Translations under genes and position numbers: made by a program | The notes under the pieces: model-generated | Told to the model about the DNA's origin: nothing | Database searches by the model: none | What the model saw: only the letters and a program-made list of their open reading frames with translations | Source of the DNA: Streptomyces musisoli | Lineage (GTDB): Bacteria > Actinomycetota > Actinomycetes > Streptomycetales > Streptomycetaceae | DNA length: 64,000 nt | Assembly (NCBI RefSeq): GCF_016741855.1 | Contig: NZ_JAERRH010000001.1 | Location: 930,001 to 994,000 of the forward strand | Reading direction: 5' to 3' | In this document: one piece after another, positions 51,141-60,424 of the stretch | Numbering within the stretch: the stretch's first letter is position 1 | How the letters are laid out: each line of letters begins with the position of its first letter

Positions 51141-52984
51141 CCGGCCTCCTCGGGCAGCCGGACCGGCTCGCCCCAGGTGGGCAGCGAGACGTATGCGGCG
51201 CCGTCGCGGAAGACCAGGCCCAGTTCCCCCGCCCGTCCGATCCAGGCGTCCAGGTCCCCTGTCGGCACCCGGTGGCCGCCGGCGGCCAGCAGGCGGTGCA
51301 GTGCGGGCACGGTCCGGCCGTCCTCCAGGTGGCGCAGGGCCGCGGCGTGCCAGCCGGTGAAGCGGTGGGTGACGGGCGGGCGGCCGTGCCGGCGGTCGTG
51401 CACCAGCAGCTCCGCTCCGTCCTCCTCGAACAGCAGCCGGGAGTGCGCGTGCCCGGCCCGCCATGCGGCCACCGCCTCCTTCAGCCGCTGCTCGACCGGC
51501 CCGCCGATGCCCGCCGGTTCACTGTCGAACAGGTACACCAGATCGGCCAGTTCCTCCTCGGGCAGCTCGTAGACGTGCTGGTACATCTCGGCGGGGCGGC
51601 GTTTGCCGAAGCCGAGGCCCGGGTCGGTGAAGTGCGGGCTGAAGCGCTCCAGCTGGATGCGGTGGGCACCGCTCGGCGGCTGGAGGTGGACCAGCGCGGG
51701 AAGCTGGTCGATGACGGGCGCGTAGTCCTCGGCGGTCTCGCCGGGGAAGCCGTACAGCAGGTTCCAGGAGCAGGTCAGTGCGTGGTTCTCGCACTCGCGC
51801 AGGGTGCGGACGTTACGGACTGCGGTGACGCCCTTGTCCATGAGGTCGAGGACGCGGCTGCCGAGGGACTCGATGCCGGGCTGGATGTGCACCGTGCCGG
51901 AGTCGCCGAGGAGGCGGAGCTGGGCGGGGGTGAGGTTCGACTTGACCTCGTAGTGCAGCCGCAGGTCCCAGCCGCTGTCGACGACGCGGGGCAGGAAGTC
52001 GCGGAAGTAGGCCATGTCGATGATGTTGTCGACGGTGACCACGTCGAGGAGGCGGTGGCGGCGGACCAGCCGGTCGATCTCCGCCCACAGCCGCTCCCCC
52101 GGCTTGGCGCGGAAGGCCATGGCGGTGCCGTTCAGCCCGCAGAAGGTGCAGTGGTGCTTCTCGCCCCACCAGCAGCCGCGGGCTCCTTCGACGACCAGCT
52201 TCGGGTGGATGTACTCCTGCACCGGGGAGGCGTCCAGGGCGGTCTGCCACTGGTCGTAGTCGGGCGCGGGTATGTCGGCCGGGGCCACGGTCCGCCGGGT
52301 CTCCGTGTTGGCCCGCGACACCGTGCCGTCCCACCAGCACAGGCCGGGGACGTCCGTGGGTGCGGTGCCCGCGTCCAGGTGGCGCAGCAGGGCCGGGAAG
52401 GCGTACTCGGCCTCGCCGCGGACCACGTGGTCGACGAACGGGTGGTTGCGGTGCAGCGCGTGGCCCATCGGGCCGTCGCAGTTGCTGCCGCCGAGGACGA
52501 CCGTCAGCTCCGGCCGTCTTCGCTTGAGTTCACGGGCCAGGGCGAGCGAGGGCACGTTCTGCATGAAGGTGGTGGTGAACCCGACCACGTCCGGCCCGGC
52601 CGCCAGCACCTCGGTGGCACAGGCCTCGACGAAGGAGGCCGCGTACGGCCGCATCGCCAGCGCCGTGTCGATGAAGACGCCCCGGCCGGCCGCGTAGTCC
52701 CGGAGCCGGGCCACGCCCCAGGCGGGGTCGTCGTACAGGACGCCGGAGAAGACCCAGTCGCCGAGTCCGTGGAAGATCGCGTCGCTGCCGACCGCCACGT
52801 AGTCCCCCGGCCGCAGCCGGCCGCCGGAGTGCTCCAGCAGGAACTCGGCCCAGCGCAGCGAGCCGTGGAACTCGGTGACCTCGTCGCCGGGGCGGGCCCC
52901 ACGCACGATCCGGTTCAGCAGGCCGAGTTGCAGGGAGGGCAGGTCGAGCGGATGCCACGGCATCGTGACCAGGTGGACGCGCAT
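51137..52984 (-). CDS. B12-type radical SAM RiPP C-methyltransferase
   Basis: 615 residues. The N-terminal part (1-200) resembles a cobalamin-binding Rossmann region (VVGFTTTFMQNVPSLALARE; VVLGGSNCDGPMGHAL). The radical SAM core has the unusual cluster motif C-x7-C-x2-C in GCWWGEKHHCTFCGLNG near residue 280, characteristic of the RiPP-maturation C-methyltransferase family (TIGR03975 type), then VDNIIDMAYF and IQPGIESLGSRVLDLMDKGV. A C-terminal domain with a winged-helix feel completes it. It should methylate unactivated carbons in a ribosomal peptide, and a precursor candidate lies two bases upstream. Confidence 0.88.
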   Translation of the reverse strand: MRVHLVTMPWHPLDLPSLQLGLLNRIVRGARPGDEVTEFHGSLRWAEFLLEHSGGRLRPGDYVAVGSDAIFHGLGDWVFSGVLYDDPAWGVARLRDYAAGRGVFIDTALAMRPYAASFVEACATEVLAAGPDVVGFTTTFMQNVPSLALARELKRRRPELTVVLGGSNCDGPMGHALHRNHPFVDHVVRGEAEYAFPALLRHLDAGTAPTDVPGLCWWDGTVSRANTETRRTVAPADIPAPDYDQWQTALDASPVQEYIHPKLVVEGARGCWWGEKHHCTFCGLNGTAMAFRAKPGERLWAEIDRLVRRHRLLDVVTVDNIIDMAYFRDFLPRVVDSGWDLRLHYEVKSNLTPAQLRLLGDSGTVHIQPGIESLGSRVLDLMDKGVTAVRNVRTLRECENHALTCSWNLLYGFPGETAEDYAPVIDQLPALVHLQPPSGAHRIQLERFSPHFTDPGLGFGKRRPAEMYQHVYELPEEELADLVYLFDSEPAGIGGPVEQRLKEAVAAWRAGHAHSRLLFEEDGAELLVHDRRHGRPPVTHRFTGWHAAALRHLEDGRTVPALHRLLAAGGHRVPTGDLDAWIGRAGELGLVFRDGAAYVSLPTWGEPVRLPEEAG

Positions 52985-52986
52985 GG

Positions 52987-53091
52987 TCAGCGGGTCGGCC
53001 GCTTCTCCAGGATGGCAGGCCGGCGGGTGGTGGTCCGCTGGTCCTCGCGGACCACGGTCTTCTTGATCTCCACGCCCGTCACTCCCCTCAT
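52987..53091 (-). CDS. Candidate RiPP precursor peptide
   Basis: 34 codons starting MRGVTGVEIKKTVVRED and ending AILEKRPTR, two bases before the radical SAM start. GAGGGGAG inside the first codons sits eight bases before a GTG (codon 7, 53073), so the translated peptide may be 28 residues, beginning at VEIKK. Highly charged, with a TTTRRP centre and no Cys, so thioether or lanthionine chemistry is excluded while C-methylation is possible. Position, size and coupling are typical of RiPP precursors. Which residues form the core is unknown. Confidence 0.6.
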   Translation of the reverse strand: MRGVTGVEIKKTVVREDQRTTTRRPAILEKRPTR

Positions 53092-53099
53092 GGCACGCG

Positions 53100-53162
53100 A
53101 ACACCCTTGTGCCGCACGGCCGTCCACCATATGGACCAACGTAAGTACGACACAAGGGTGTT
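53100..53162. promoter_or_regulatory. Paired 12-bp arms around RiPP promoter
   Basis: AACACCCTTGTG (53100-53111) and CACAAGGGTGTT (53151-53162) are perfect reverse complements 39 bases apart, with CCATATGG between them. Lies just upstream of the precursor gene. Spacing of about five helical turns centre to centre suits a looping or dimeric regulator; a terminator for the upstream RNA-repair operon is the alternative. Confidence 0.65.
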
Positions 53163-53177
53163 GTGTGACCAAGGAGT

Positions 53178-55757
53178 TCACAGGCGCGGGTCGACCGGTT
53201 CCGACTCCAGCGCCAGCACCCCGAACACCGCCTCGTGCACCCGCCACAGCGGTTCCCCGCCGGCGAGCCGGTCCAGGGCCTCCAGGCCGAGGGCGTACTC
53301 GCGCAGGGCGAGCGAGCGCTTGTGGTTCAGGAACCGCTGCCGCAGCCGGGCGAGGTTGTCCGGCCGGGTGTACTCCGGACCGTAGACGATCCGCAGGTAT
53401 TCCCGGCCCCGGCACTTGATGCCGGGCTGCACCAGCCGTCCCTCGGGGTTGCGGACCAGCGCGCCGAGCGGCTTGACGACCATGCCCTCGCCGCCCCGGC
53501 CGGTCATCTCCAGCCACCAGTCGACGCCCGCGCGGACCGACTCCGGGTCGCCGGTGTCGACGTACAGCCGCCGGGTGGTCTGCAGCAGCCCGCTGCCGTC
53601 GTGCTCCACCAGCCGGTCGATCAGGGCCAGCTGCTCGTCGTGCGCCAGCACGGCGAGGTTGCGTCCCTGGGCGGCCAGCAGCTGGAAGGGGGCCAGCCGG
53701 ACCCCTTCCAGGCCCTCGGTGGTCCAGCAGTAGCGGCGGTAGGCGGCGGTGAACGCGGCGGCGTCGGCGGCCCGTTCGCGCTGAAGGTCCAGCAGGCCGT
53801 CCACGTCGGCACCGCGCGCGGCCGCCGCCTCCAGGGCGGCGAGCGCGCCCGGGAACACCGCGCCCGCGGCGGCGCCCACGGCCGCGTACTGGCCGCGCAG
53901 CAGTCCGGTGGCCTTCAGCGACCACGGCATCAGCTCGGCGTCCAGCAGCAGCCAGTCCGTGCCGAGTTCGTCCCAGAGCCCGGCGTCCGTGACCGCCGAG
54001 CGCAGCCGGCCGAGGATCTCCTCGGTCGTCCGCCCGTCGTCGAAGAACGGCCGCCCGGTGCGGGTGTACAGCGAGCCGGTGGGCCCTCCCCCGCTCTCGG
54101 CCCCGCCCGCGCCGGGGGCACCCCCGACGCCGAACCGTCGCCGCGCCGCCTCCGCGTCGCGGCACACCAGGGCCACGGCCCGCGAGCCCATGTGCTTCTC
54201 CTCGCACACGACCCGCGCGACGCCGTCCCGTGCGTACTGCGCGAACGCCTCCACCGGGTGCTCCAGGTAGCCGTCCTGTGCGGAGGTGGCCGTCGGCGCC
54301 ATGGTCGGCGGCAGGTACGGCAGCAGGCGCGGGTCGGTCGCGAAGCGGCTCATGACCTCCAGTGCCGCCGCCGCGTTCTCCTCGCGGACCGCCACCATGC
54401 CGGCGTGCCGGGTCTCCACCGCGCGGCGGCCGTGCACGTCCGCCAGGTCCAGGGGCCGGCCGTCGTGCCCGCCGGGCGCCTCGCTGCGCAGCGGCCGCGC
54501 CGGCTCGTACCAGACCCGCTCGGCCGGCACGTCGACCAGTTCGCGCTCCGGCCAGCGCAGCGCGGTCAGCTTGCCGCCGAAGACGGCGCCGGTGTCCAGG
54601 CAGATGGTGTTGTTGAGCCAGGTGGCCTCGGGCACGGGCGTGTGGCCGTAGACGACGGCCGCCCGCCCGCGGTAGTCCTCCGCCCACGGGTAGCGCACCG
54701 GCAGCCCGAACTCGTCGGTCTCGCCGGTGGTCTCGCCGTACAGCGCGTGCGCGCGGACCCGGCCGGAGGTGCGGCCGTGGTACTTCTCCGGCAGACCGGC
54801 GTGGCAGACCACGAGCCGGCCGCCGTCGAGGACGTAGTGGCTGACCAGCCCGTCCAGGAACTGCCGGACCTCGGTCCGGAACTCCTCGCTCTCCTGCTCC
54901 ATCTGCGCGACGGTCTCGGCGAGCCCGTGGGTGTGCCGGACGTTGCGGCCCTTGAGGTGGCGGCCGTACTTGTTCTCGTGGTTGCCGGGGACGCAGAGGG
55001 CGTTGCCCGACTTCACCATCGCCATCACGCGGCGCAGCACGCCGGGGCTGTCCGGGCCGCGGTCGACCAGGTCGCCGACGAACACGGCGGTACGGCCCTG
55101 CGGGTGCACCCCGTCGGTGTAGCCCAGCTCGGACAGGAGCGACTCCAGTTCGGCGGAGCAGCCGTGGATGTCGCCGATGATGTCGAACGGGCCGGTGAGG
55201 TGGGTCAGGTCGTTGTAGCGCTTCTCGGTGACGACGGTGGCGTGCTCGGTCTCCTCCACCCCGCGCAGGACGTGTACCTTGCGGAAGCCCTCGCGTTCCA
55301 GGTGCCGGAGCGACCTGCGCAGTTCGCGGATGTGCCGCTGGATGACCCGGCGGGGCATGTCGGCCCGGTCGGTGCGGGCCGCGTTGCGCTCGGCGCACAC
55401 CTCCTCCGGCACGTCCAGCACGATGGCGATGGGCAGCACGTCGTACTTCCTGGCCAGCTCGATCAGCTGCCGCCGGCTGTCCTGCTGCACGCTGGTGGCG
55501 TCCACGACGGTGCGGCGGCCGGCGGCCAGCCGCTTGCCGGCGATGTAGTGCAGGACGTCGAAGGCGTCGCGGGTCGCGCTCTGGTCGTTCTCGTCGTCGG
55601 AGACCAGGCCGCGGCAGAAGTCGGAGGAGATCACCTCGGTGGGCTTGAAGTGCTTGCGGGCGAAGGTCGACTTGCCGGAGCCGGAGGCGCCGACGAGGAC
55701 GACGAGGGAGAGGTCGGTGACGGGCAGGGCCCGTCCCTCGTGCTGTGTCCCGGTCAT
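53178..55757 (-). CDS. pnkp: Bacterial Pnkp RNA-repair enzyme
   Basis: 859 residues, three catalytic domains in the order kinase, phosphatase, ligase. The 5'-kinase P-loop is GASGSGKSTFARKHF (about 25-40). The metallophosphoesterase shows DIIGDIHGCSAELE, GDLVDRGPDSPGV and GNHENKYGRH. The adenylyltransferase part has EEKHMGSRAVALVC with the nucleotidyl Lys and GMVVKP near the end. It heals and, with Hen1, seals broken tRNA left by ribotoxins. Start overlaps the Hen1 stop as ATGA. An earlier start at 55922 lies inside hen1 and is rejected. Confidence 0.93.
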   Translation of the reverse strand: MTGTQHEGRALPVTDLSLVVLVGASGSGKSTFARKHFKPTEVISSDFCRGLVSDDENDQSATRDAFDVLHYIAGKRLAAGRRTVVDATSVQQDSRRQLIELARKYDVLPIAIVLDVPEEVCAERNAARTDRADMPRRVIQRHIRELRRSLRHLEREGFRKVHVLRGVEETEHATVVTEKRYNDLTHLTGPFDIIGDIHGCSAELESLLSELGYTDGVHPQGRTAVFVGDLVDRGPDSPGVLRRVMAMVKSGNALCVPGNHENKYGRHLKGRNVRHTHGLAETVAQMEQESEEFRTEVRQFLDGLVSHYVLDGGRLVVCHAGLPEKYHGRTSGRVRAHALYGETTGETDEFGLPVRYPWAEDYRGRAAVVYGHTPVPEATWLNNTICLDTGAVFGGKLTALRWPERELVDVPAERVWYEPARPLRSEAPGGHDGRPLDLADVHGRRAVETRHAGMVAVREENAAAALEVMSRFATDPRLLPYLPPTMAPTATSAQDGYLEHPVEAFAQYARDGVARVVCEEKHMGSRAVALVCRDAEAARRRFGVGGAPGAGGAESGGGPTGSLYTRTGRPFFDDGRTTEEILGRLRSAVTDAGLWDELGTDWLLLDAELMPWSLKATGLLRGQYAAVGAAAGAVFPGALAALEAAAARGADVDGLLDLQRERAADAAAFTAAYRRYCWTTEGLEGVRLAPFQLLAAQGRNLAVLAHDEQLALIDRLVEHDGSGLLQTTRRLYVDTGDPESVRAGVDWWLEMTGRGGEGMVVKPLGALVRNPEGRLVQPGIKCRGREYLRIVYGPEYTRPDNLARLRQRFLNHKRSLALREYALGLEALDRLAGGEPLWRVHEAVFGVLALESEPVDPRL

Positions 55758-57223
55758 GCCGCCTTCGCCTCCTTCCCGGTCTCGTTCCGCTGTACGAACA
55801 CGGCCATCTGTGTGGGCGGTCCGACCTCCGGGTCGTCCGGCCCCACCGGCACGAACTCCACGTCGTACCCGTGCCGTCCGGCGACCGCGTGCGCCCAGGC
55901 GCGGAACTCCTCGCGGGTCCACTCGAAGCGGTGGTCGCCGTGCCGGACGTGGCCGGCCGGGAGGGACTCCCAGCGGACGTTGTACTCGACGTTCGGGGTG
56001 GTCACCAGGACCGTGCGCGGGCGGGCCGCACCGAACACCGCGTACTCAAGGGCGGGCAGCCGGGGCAGGTCGAGGTGCTCGATCACCTCGCTGAGCACGG
56101 CGGCGTCGTACCCCGTGAGCCTGCGGTCGGTGTAGGCGAGCGAGCCCTGGAGGAGCTTGACGCGTGCGGCCTGCCGCTCGCCCATGCGGTCCAGCTTCAG
56201 CCGCCGGGAGGCGATGGTCAGGGCGCGCATCGACACGTCGACACCGACGATCTCGGTGAACCGCGGGTCCTTGAGCAGCGCCTGCACCAGCTGTCCCTGC
56301 CCGCAGCCGAGGTCGAGGACCCGGGCCGCGCCGGACGCCTGGAGCGCCTCGACGATCGCGTCGCGTCGCCGGACGGCGAGCGGGGTGGGCTTCTCCTCGG
56401 TCTCGGTCTCGGCCTCGACGGCGTTGTCGATGTCCTCGACCTCGCTGTCGTCGGCCTCGGCGAGCCGCACCAGCTCCAGCCGCTCCATCGCCTGACGGGT
56501 CAGCGACCAGCGGCGCGAGAGGTAGCGGCTGGTGATGAGCTTCTGTTCCGGATGCTCGGCCAGCCAGCCCTCGCCGGCCCGCAGCAGCTTGTCGACCTCG
56601 TCGGCGGAGACCCAGTAGTGTTTGGCGTCGTCGAGCACCGGCAGCAGGACGTACAGGTGGCGCAGCGCCTCGGCGAGGGTGAGCCGCTCCGACTCCAGCA
56701 GGAGCCGGACGTAGCGGGAGTCGCCCCACTCCGGGAACGCGGTGTCGAGCGGGACGGGGTCGGCGGTCACGGTCCAGCCGAGCGGCGCGAACAGGCGCCG
56801 GACGATTTCCGGTCCGCCGCGGGCGGGCAGCGCGGGCACCTCGATGCGCAGCGGCAGCGGGGCGGCGGCCCGCTCGGGGCGGGCGTTGCACACCCCGCGC
56901 AGGGCGCTGGAGAAGACGCTGCTCAGTGCGACCGCGAGCAGCGAGGAGGCCGCGTAGGGGCGGTCGTTGACGTACTGGGCGAGTGCCGCGTCGGGCGCGC
57001 CGCCGCGGCCCTTGCCCTTCCCCCGCCGGACCAGCGCGACCGGGTCGATCTCCAGCAGCAGGGCGGCCGTGCAGCGCTCGGCGTCCGCCTCGGGGTAGAA
57101 CACGTGCGCCGTGCCGTGCGAGGTGGAGAACGCCTGTGCCTTGCCGGGGTGCTTGTGCAGCAGGTACCCGAGGTCTGTGGCCGGACTCCCGGCCGTGCCG
57201 GTGGTGGAGATCGTCACGAACAT
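55754..57223 (-). CDS. hen1: Hen1 3'-terminal RNA ribose 2'-O-methyltransferase
   Basis: 489 residues. The N-terminal half activates the Pnkp ligase. The C-terminal half is a methyltransferase with VLDLGCGQGQLVQALL as SAM loop and the Hen1 metal set EVIEHLD ... H in RHGDHRFEW. It methylates the 2'-OH at the break so repaired RNA resists recleavage. First gene of the pair with Pnkp. Acidic linker near residues 275-300. Confidence 0.93.
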   Translation of the reverse strand: MFVTISTTGTAGSPATDLGYLLHKHPGKAQAFSTSHGTAHVFYPEADAERCTAALLLEIDPVALVRRGKGKGRGGAPDAALAQYVNDRPYAASSLLAVALSSVFSSALRGVCNARPERAAAPLPLRIEVPALPARGGPEIVRRLFAPLGWTVTADPVPLDTAFPEWGDSRYVRLLLESERLTLAEALRHLYVLLPVLDDAKHYWVSADEVDKLLRAGEGWLAEHPEQKLITSRYLSRRWSLTRQAMERLELVRLAEADDSEVEDIDNAVEAETETEEKPTPLAVRRRDAIVEALQASGAARVLDLGCGQGQLVQALLKDPRFTEIVGVDVSMRALTIASRRLKLDRMGERQAARVKLLQGSLAYTDRRLTGYDAAVLSEVIEHLDLPRLPALEYAVFGAARPRTVLVTTPNVEYNVRWESLPAGHVRHGDHRFEWTREEFRAWAHAVAGRHGYDVEFVPVGPDDPEVGPPTQMAVFVQRNETGKEAKAA

Positions 57224-57317
57224 GCTGTCGAGTCTGGCCGCCCGGGCCTCCCGCCGACCACCGGTTTTCTTTGCGCACGTCCGCGGCCGGCCGGGCGCGC
57301 CCGGCCGGCCGCTGTGC

Positions 57318-58262
57318 TCATTTCGCGTCGGCGACGATCTTCCGGGCGTTCGCGACGGCCTTCTCGTTCGCGACGCGCCGCTCCTCCAGCACCTTCTTGT
57401 TCCTGGCGATGGCGGTCTTCTGCCGGCTGCTCTCGACGGCGTGCACGGACTGGATGTAGTCGGTGTCGAGTTTGCACCGGGCGTCCGCGGCGGCGGTCTT
57501 CTTCTCCTTGTCGGAGGGCTCGTCGGCGCCGAACCAGTGGGTGTCGAGGGACGCCTCGTCCGGGTCGGGGTAGTGGAAGCCCTCGTCCTTCATGCAGTCC
57601 GCCCAGGCGCGGTCGGCCTTCTTCCAGGCGGGGTCCTTCTTCGCCTGTTCGCGCGCGTCGGACCAGAGTTTCATGGCGACCGAGTAGTAGCCGGAGAGCT
57701 TCACGCCGCCGATCTTCACCGGCTCGGGCTCGGGACCGTAGATCTTCCGGTTCGCCTGGCCCAGGCAGCCGCCCCGGGGGATGGGGGTGCCGTGCGCCTG
57801 GTGGCTGTCGCCGGACTCGAAGACGCCGGTGAGGGCCGTGTACTGGTCGGCCGGCCACTCCATGGGCTGGTCGGTGGACTCCTCGTCCAGCCGCTGCCGG
57901 TTGTGGTAGCCGTGCTCGGCCGCCAGATCGGGATCGTCCACCCCGTACGGGCTGTCGTCGCCGACCTTGCTGCGGCTGGAGAGGGTGCCCTGTCGCACCG
58001 GATACGTCGACTCGACCGTCCGCAGGTCGAGCGTCTTGAAGCCGGTGAACCCGAGGCGGACCATGCACTGCCGGGCGAGGATCCACTGCGCCGCGCCGAC
58101 GGCCTTTCCGTCACCGGACGCCGGGTCCGGAATGTATGCCTGGAGCGGGAACGCCTTCATGGTGTTGAGGCGGTGGGCCTCGTCGCCGGCGTCGTCGTCG
58201 CCGAACTGGCATGCCGACACGGCGAGCAGGCCGGTGAGAGCGAGGGGGAGAAGTTTACGCAC
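57318..58262 (-). CDS. Lipoprotein of unknown function
   Basis: 314 residues, lipobox VSAC after MRKLLPLALTGLLA. Mature part has several Cys (RQCMVRLGF, RGGCLGQ, WADCMKDEGFHY, ARCKLD), suggesting disulfides, and a Lys/Ala-rich coiled tail. Such proteins are common in streptomycete genomes without known role. Divergent from the DD-peptidase, which may hint at a cell-wall setting. Confidence 0.8.
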   Translation of the reverse strand: MRKLLPLALTGLLAVSACQFGDDDAGDEAHRLNTMKAFPLQAYIPDPASGDGKAVGAAQWILARQCMVRLGFTGFKTLDLRTVESTYPVRQGTLSSRSKVGDDSPYGVDDPDLAAEHGYHNRQRLDEESTDQPMEWPADQYTALTGVFESGDSHQAHGTPIPRGGCLGQANRKIYGPEPEPVKIGGVKLSGYYSVAMKLWSDAREQAKKDPAWKKADRAWADCMKDEGFHYPDPDEASLDTHWFGADEPSDKEKKTAAADARCKLDTDYIQSVHAVESSRQKTAIARNKKVLEERRVANEKAVANARKIVADAK

Positions 58263-58424
58263 CGGGTCATACGATCAGTCCCGGATCATGAGCGCTGTGA
58301 CGGAGCCCACAGTTCCGCCACAACGCGTTCACAGTACGGTCATGTGATCTCCGTTATGGCCGCCCTGACCGCGGACCTGATGAAGTGAGCCCCCGTCAAC
58401 TGACCACTGACAGAAGGGGGAACC

Positions 58425-59381
58425 ATGGACATCGGCCAGGGAATCCGCGCAAGGAGAAGAGCCGCCGTCGCGGTGGCGGCCGGCGCCGTCCTGGGCGCGG
58501 GGGTCCTCGCGACCGCTCCCGCCCACGCGGGCACGGCACCGGCCGCGGCCACCGCGGCGCGCACCGTCACGGCGGCGCCGCAGGTGCCGGCCCAGGGTGC
58601 GTACGCCATGAACGCGGCCACGGGCAAGCAGCTCTTCGGCAAGGCGCCGAACGGCCGGCTGCGGACCGGCTCCACCACGAAGATCATGACCGCGCTCGTG
58701 GTGCTGTCGCAGCGGAACCTGAACCTGAACAAGAAGGTGAAGATCAAGAAGGAGTACACCGACTACGTCATCGACCCGGTGACGGACAACCAGCGCTACT
58801 CCAGCGCCAACCTGATCCTCGGCGACTCGATGCCGGTGGGTGACCTGCTGTACGGCCTGCTGCTCCCGTCGGGCTGCGACGCGGCCTACGCGCTGGCGGA
58901 CACCTACGGCACGGGCTCGACGACGGCCCAGCGGACCAAGTCGTTCATCGGCAAGATGAACAGCAAGGCGCGTGAACTGGGCCTGACGAACACCCACTTC
59001 GATTCCTTCGACGGGGTGTCCAACGGCAAGAACTACTCCTCGCCGCGGGATCTGGCCAAGCTGGCCGGGGTCGCGCTGAAGAACAAGACGTTCAAGAAGG
59101 TCGTGGGCACCAAGGTCTACGACGACATGCAGTCGTACCGGCCCGGCGGCGGAACGCACGCGATGCGGCCGTGGACCAACTCCAACAAGCTCCTCACCTC
59201 CTACCGGGGCGCGTTCGGCGTGAAGACCGGCTCCGGGCCGGAGGCGAAGTTCTGCCTGGTGTTCGCGGCCGCCCGCGGCTCCAGGACGGTCGTGGGCACC
59301 ATCCTCGCGGACACCTCGGCGGACCAGCGCTTCAAGGACGCGGCGAAGATCCTCGACTACGGCTTCACCCAGCACGGCTGA
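58425..59381 (+). CDS. D-Ala-D-Ala carboxypeptidase/transpeptidase, K15-like
   Basis: 318 residues, secreted (signal peptide to about AHAG), S11 family low-mass penicillin-binding protein. Nucleophile motif STTK, third motif KTGSG, and the second motif is SGC (LLPSGCDAAYAL) rather than the usual SxN. Ser-Gly-Cys is the known variant of the Streptomyces K15 DD-transpeptidase, so this is its homologue and not a dead enzyme. It trims or cross-links peptidoglycan outside the membrane. ATG follows AAGGGGGAACC. Confidence 0.92.
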   Translation: MDIGQGIRARRRAAVAVAAGAVLGAGVLATAPAHAGTAPAAATAARTVTAAPQVPAQGAYAMNAATGKQLFGKAPNGRLRTGSTTKIMTALVVLSQRNLNLNKKVKIKKEYTDYVIDPVTDNQRYSSANLILGDSMPVGDLLYGLLLPSGCDAAYALADTYGTGSTTAQRTKSFIGKMNSKARELGLTNTHFDSFDGVSNGKNYSSPRDLAKLAGVALKNKTFKKVVGTKVYDDMQSYRPGGGTHAMRPWTNSNKLLTSYRGAFGVKTGSGPEAKFCLVFAAARGSRTVVGTILADTSADQRFKDAAKILDYGFTQHG

Positions 59382-59389
59382 GCGGGGAG

Positions 59390-59418
59390 CCCGGGGAGGA
59401 TCGGTGATCCTCCCCGGG
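59390..59418. terminator. Hairpin after DD-peptidase
   Basis: CCCGGGGAGGATC-GGT-GATCCTCCCCGGG, a perfect 13-bp stem eight bases after the stop. Confidence 0.9.
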
Positions 59419-59500
59419 TCTCCGGCCGGCACCCCGGCTCCTGGCGCGCGCCCGGACGCCGCTGCGGCCGTGACGGCGCGGCGGGGCCCCGCCGTCGCGG

Positions 59501-60424
59501 CTACGCCAGCTGCGACTGGACCTGGGCGGAGATGAGCTCCAGGTGGTCCAGGTCGTCGAGGTCCAGGATCTGGAGGTAGATCCGCCGGGAGCCGATCCCG
59601 GCGTACCGCCCGATCTTGTCGACGACCTCGGCCGGGGAGCCGGCCAGCCCGTTGGCCTTCAGCTCGTCCACCTCACGGCCGATCGCGGCGGCGCGGCGGG
59701 CCACCTCCCGGTCGTCCCTGCCGACGCAGACGACGAGCGCGTTGGAGTACGTCAGGGCGTCCGCGGCACGGCCGGCCTCCGCCGCGGCGGCCCGCACCCG
59801 GCCGAACTGCACCGCACTGTCCTCGATCGAGGCGAACGGGATGTTGAACTCGTCGGCGTACCGTGCGGCGAGCCGCGGGGTCCGGGTCGCGCCGTGGCCG
59901 CCGATGAGCACCGGAACCTTCCGCTGCGCGGGCTTGGGCAGCGCCGGCGACTCCGTGAGGTCGTAGTACGTGCCGTGGAAGTCGAAGGTCTTGCCGGCCT
60001 CGGTCGCCCACAGCCCGGTGACGATCGCGAGCTGCTCCTCCAGGCGGGCGAACTTCTCCTTCGGGAACGGGATGCCGTACGCCTTGTGCTCCTCCTCGAA
60101 CCAGCCCGCGCCGAGGCCGAGCTCCACCCGGCCGCCGGACATCTGGTCGACCTGGGCGACCTGGATGGCGAGCACGCCGGGCAGCCGGAAGGTGCCGGCG
60201 GTCATCAGGGTGCCGAGGCGGATGCGCTTGGTCTCGCGGGCCAGGCCGGCCAGCGTGATCCAGGCGTCCGTGGGGCCGGGCAGGCCGTCCGCGCTGCCCA
60301 TCCGCAGATAGTGGTCGGAACGGAAGAAGGCGTCGAAGCCGAGGTCCTCGGTGGCCTTCGCCACGGTGAGCAGGGTGTCGTACGAAGCCCCCTGCTGGGG
60401 CTCGGTGAAGATTCGAAGGTCCAT
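59501..60424 (-). CDS. LLM-class F420-dependent oxidoreductase
   Basis: 307 residues, luciferase-like TIM barrel (MDLRIFTEPQQGASYDTLLT; FDAFFRSDHYLRMG; VELGLGAGWFEEEHKAYGIP; PVLIGGHGATRTPRLAARYA). In actinobacteria this subgroup normally uses F420. Substrate unknown. Single gene; start by the conserved family N-terminus. Confidence 0.88.
   Translation of the reverse strand: MDLRIFTEPQQGASYDTLLTVAKATEDLGFDAFFRSDHYLRMGSADGLPGPTDAWITLAGLARETKRIRLGTLMTAGTFRLPGVLAIQVAQVDQMSGGRVELGLGAGWFEEEHKAYGIPFPKEKFARLEEQLAIVTGLWATEAGKTFDFHGTYYDLTESPALPKPAQRKVPVLIGGHGATRTPRLAARYADEFNIPFASIEDSAVQFGRVRAAAAEAGRAADALTYSNALVVCVGRDDREVARRAAAIGREVDELKANGLAGSPAEVVDKIGRYAGIGSRRIYLQILDLDDLDHLELISAQVQSQLA

Noticed and set aside
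53178..55922. Longer Pnkp start inside hen1
   Set aside because: The first 55 residues are out-of-frame hen1 sequence; ATGA overlap at 55757 is the natural start.
53235..56135. Plus-strand 966-codon frame
   Set aside because: Shadow of Pnkp on the opposite strand, where all catalytic motifs are found.
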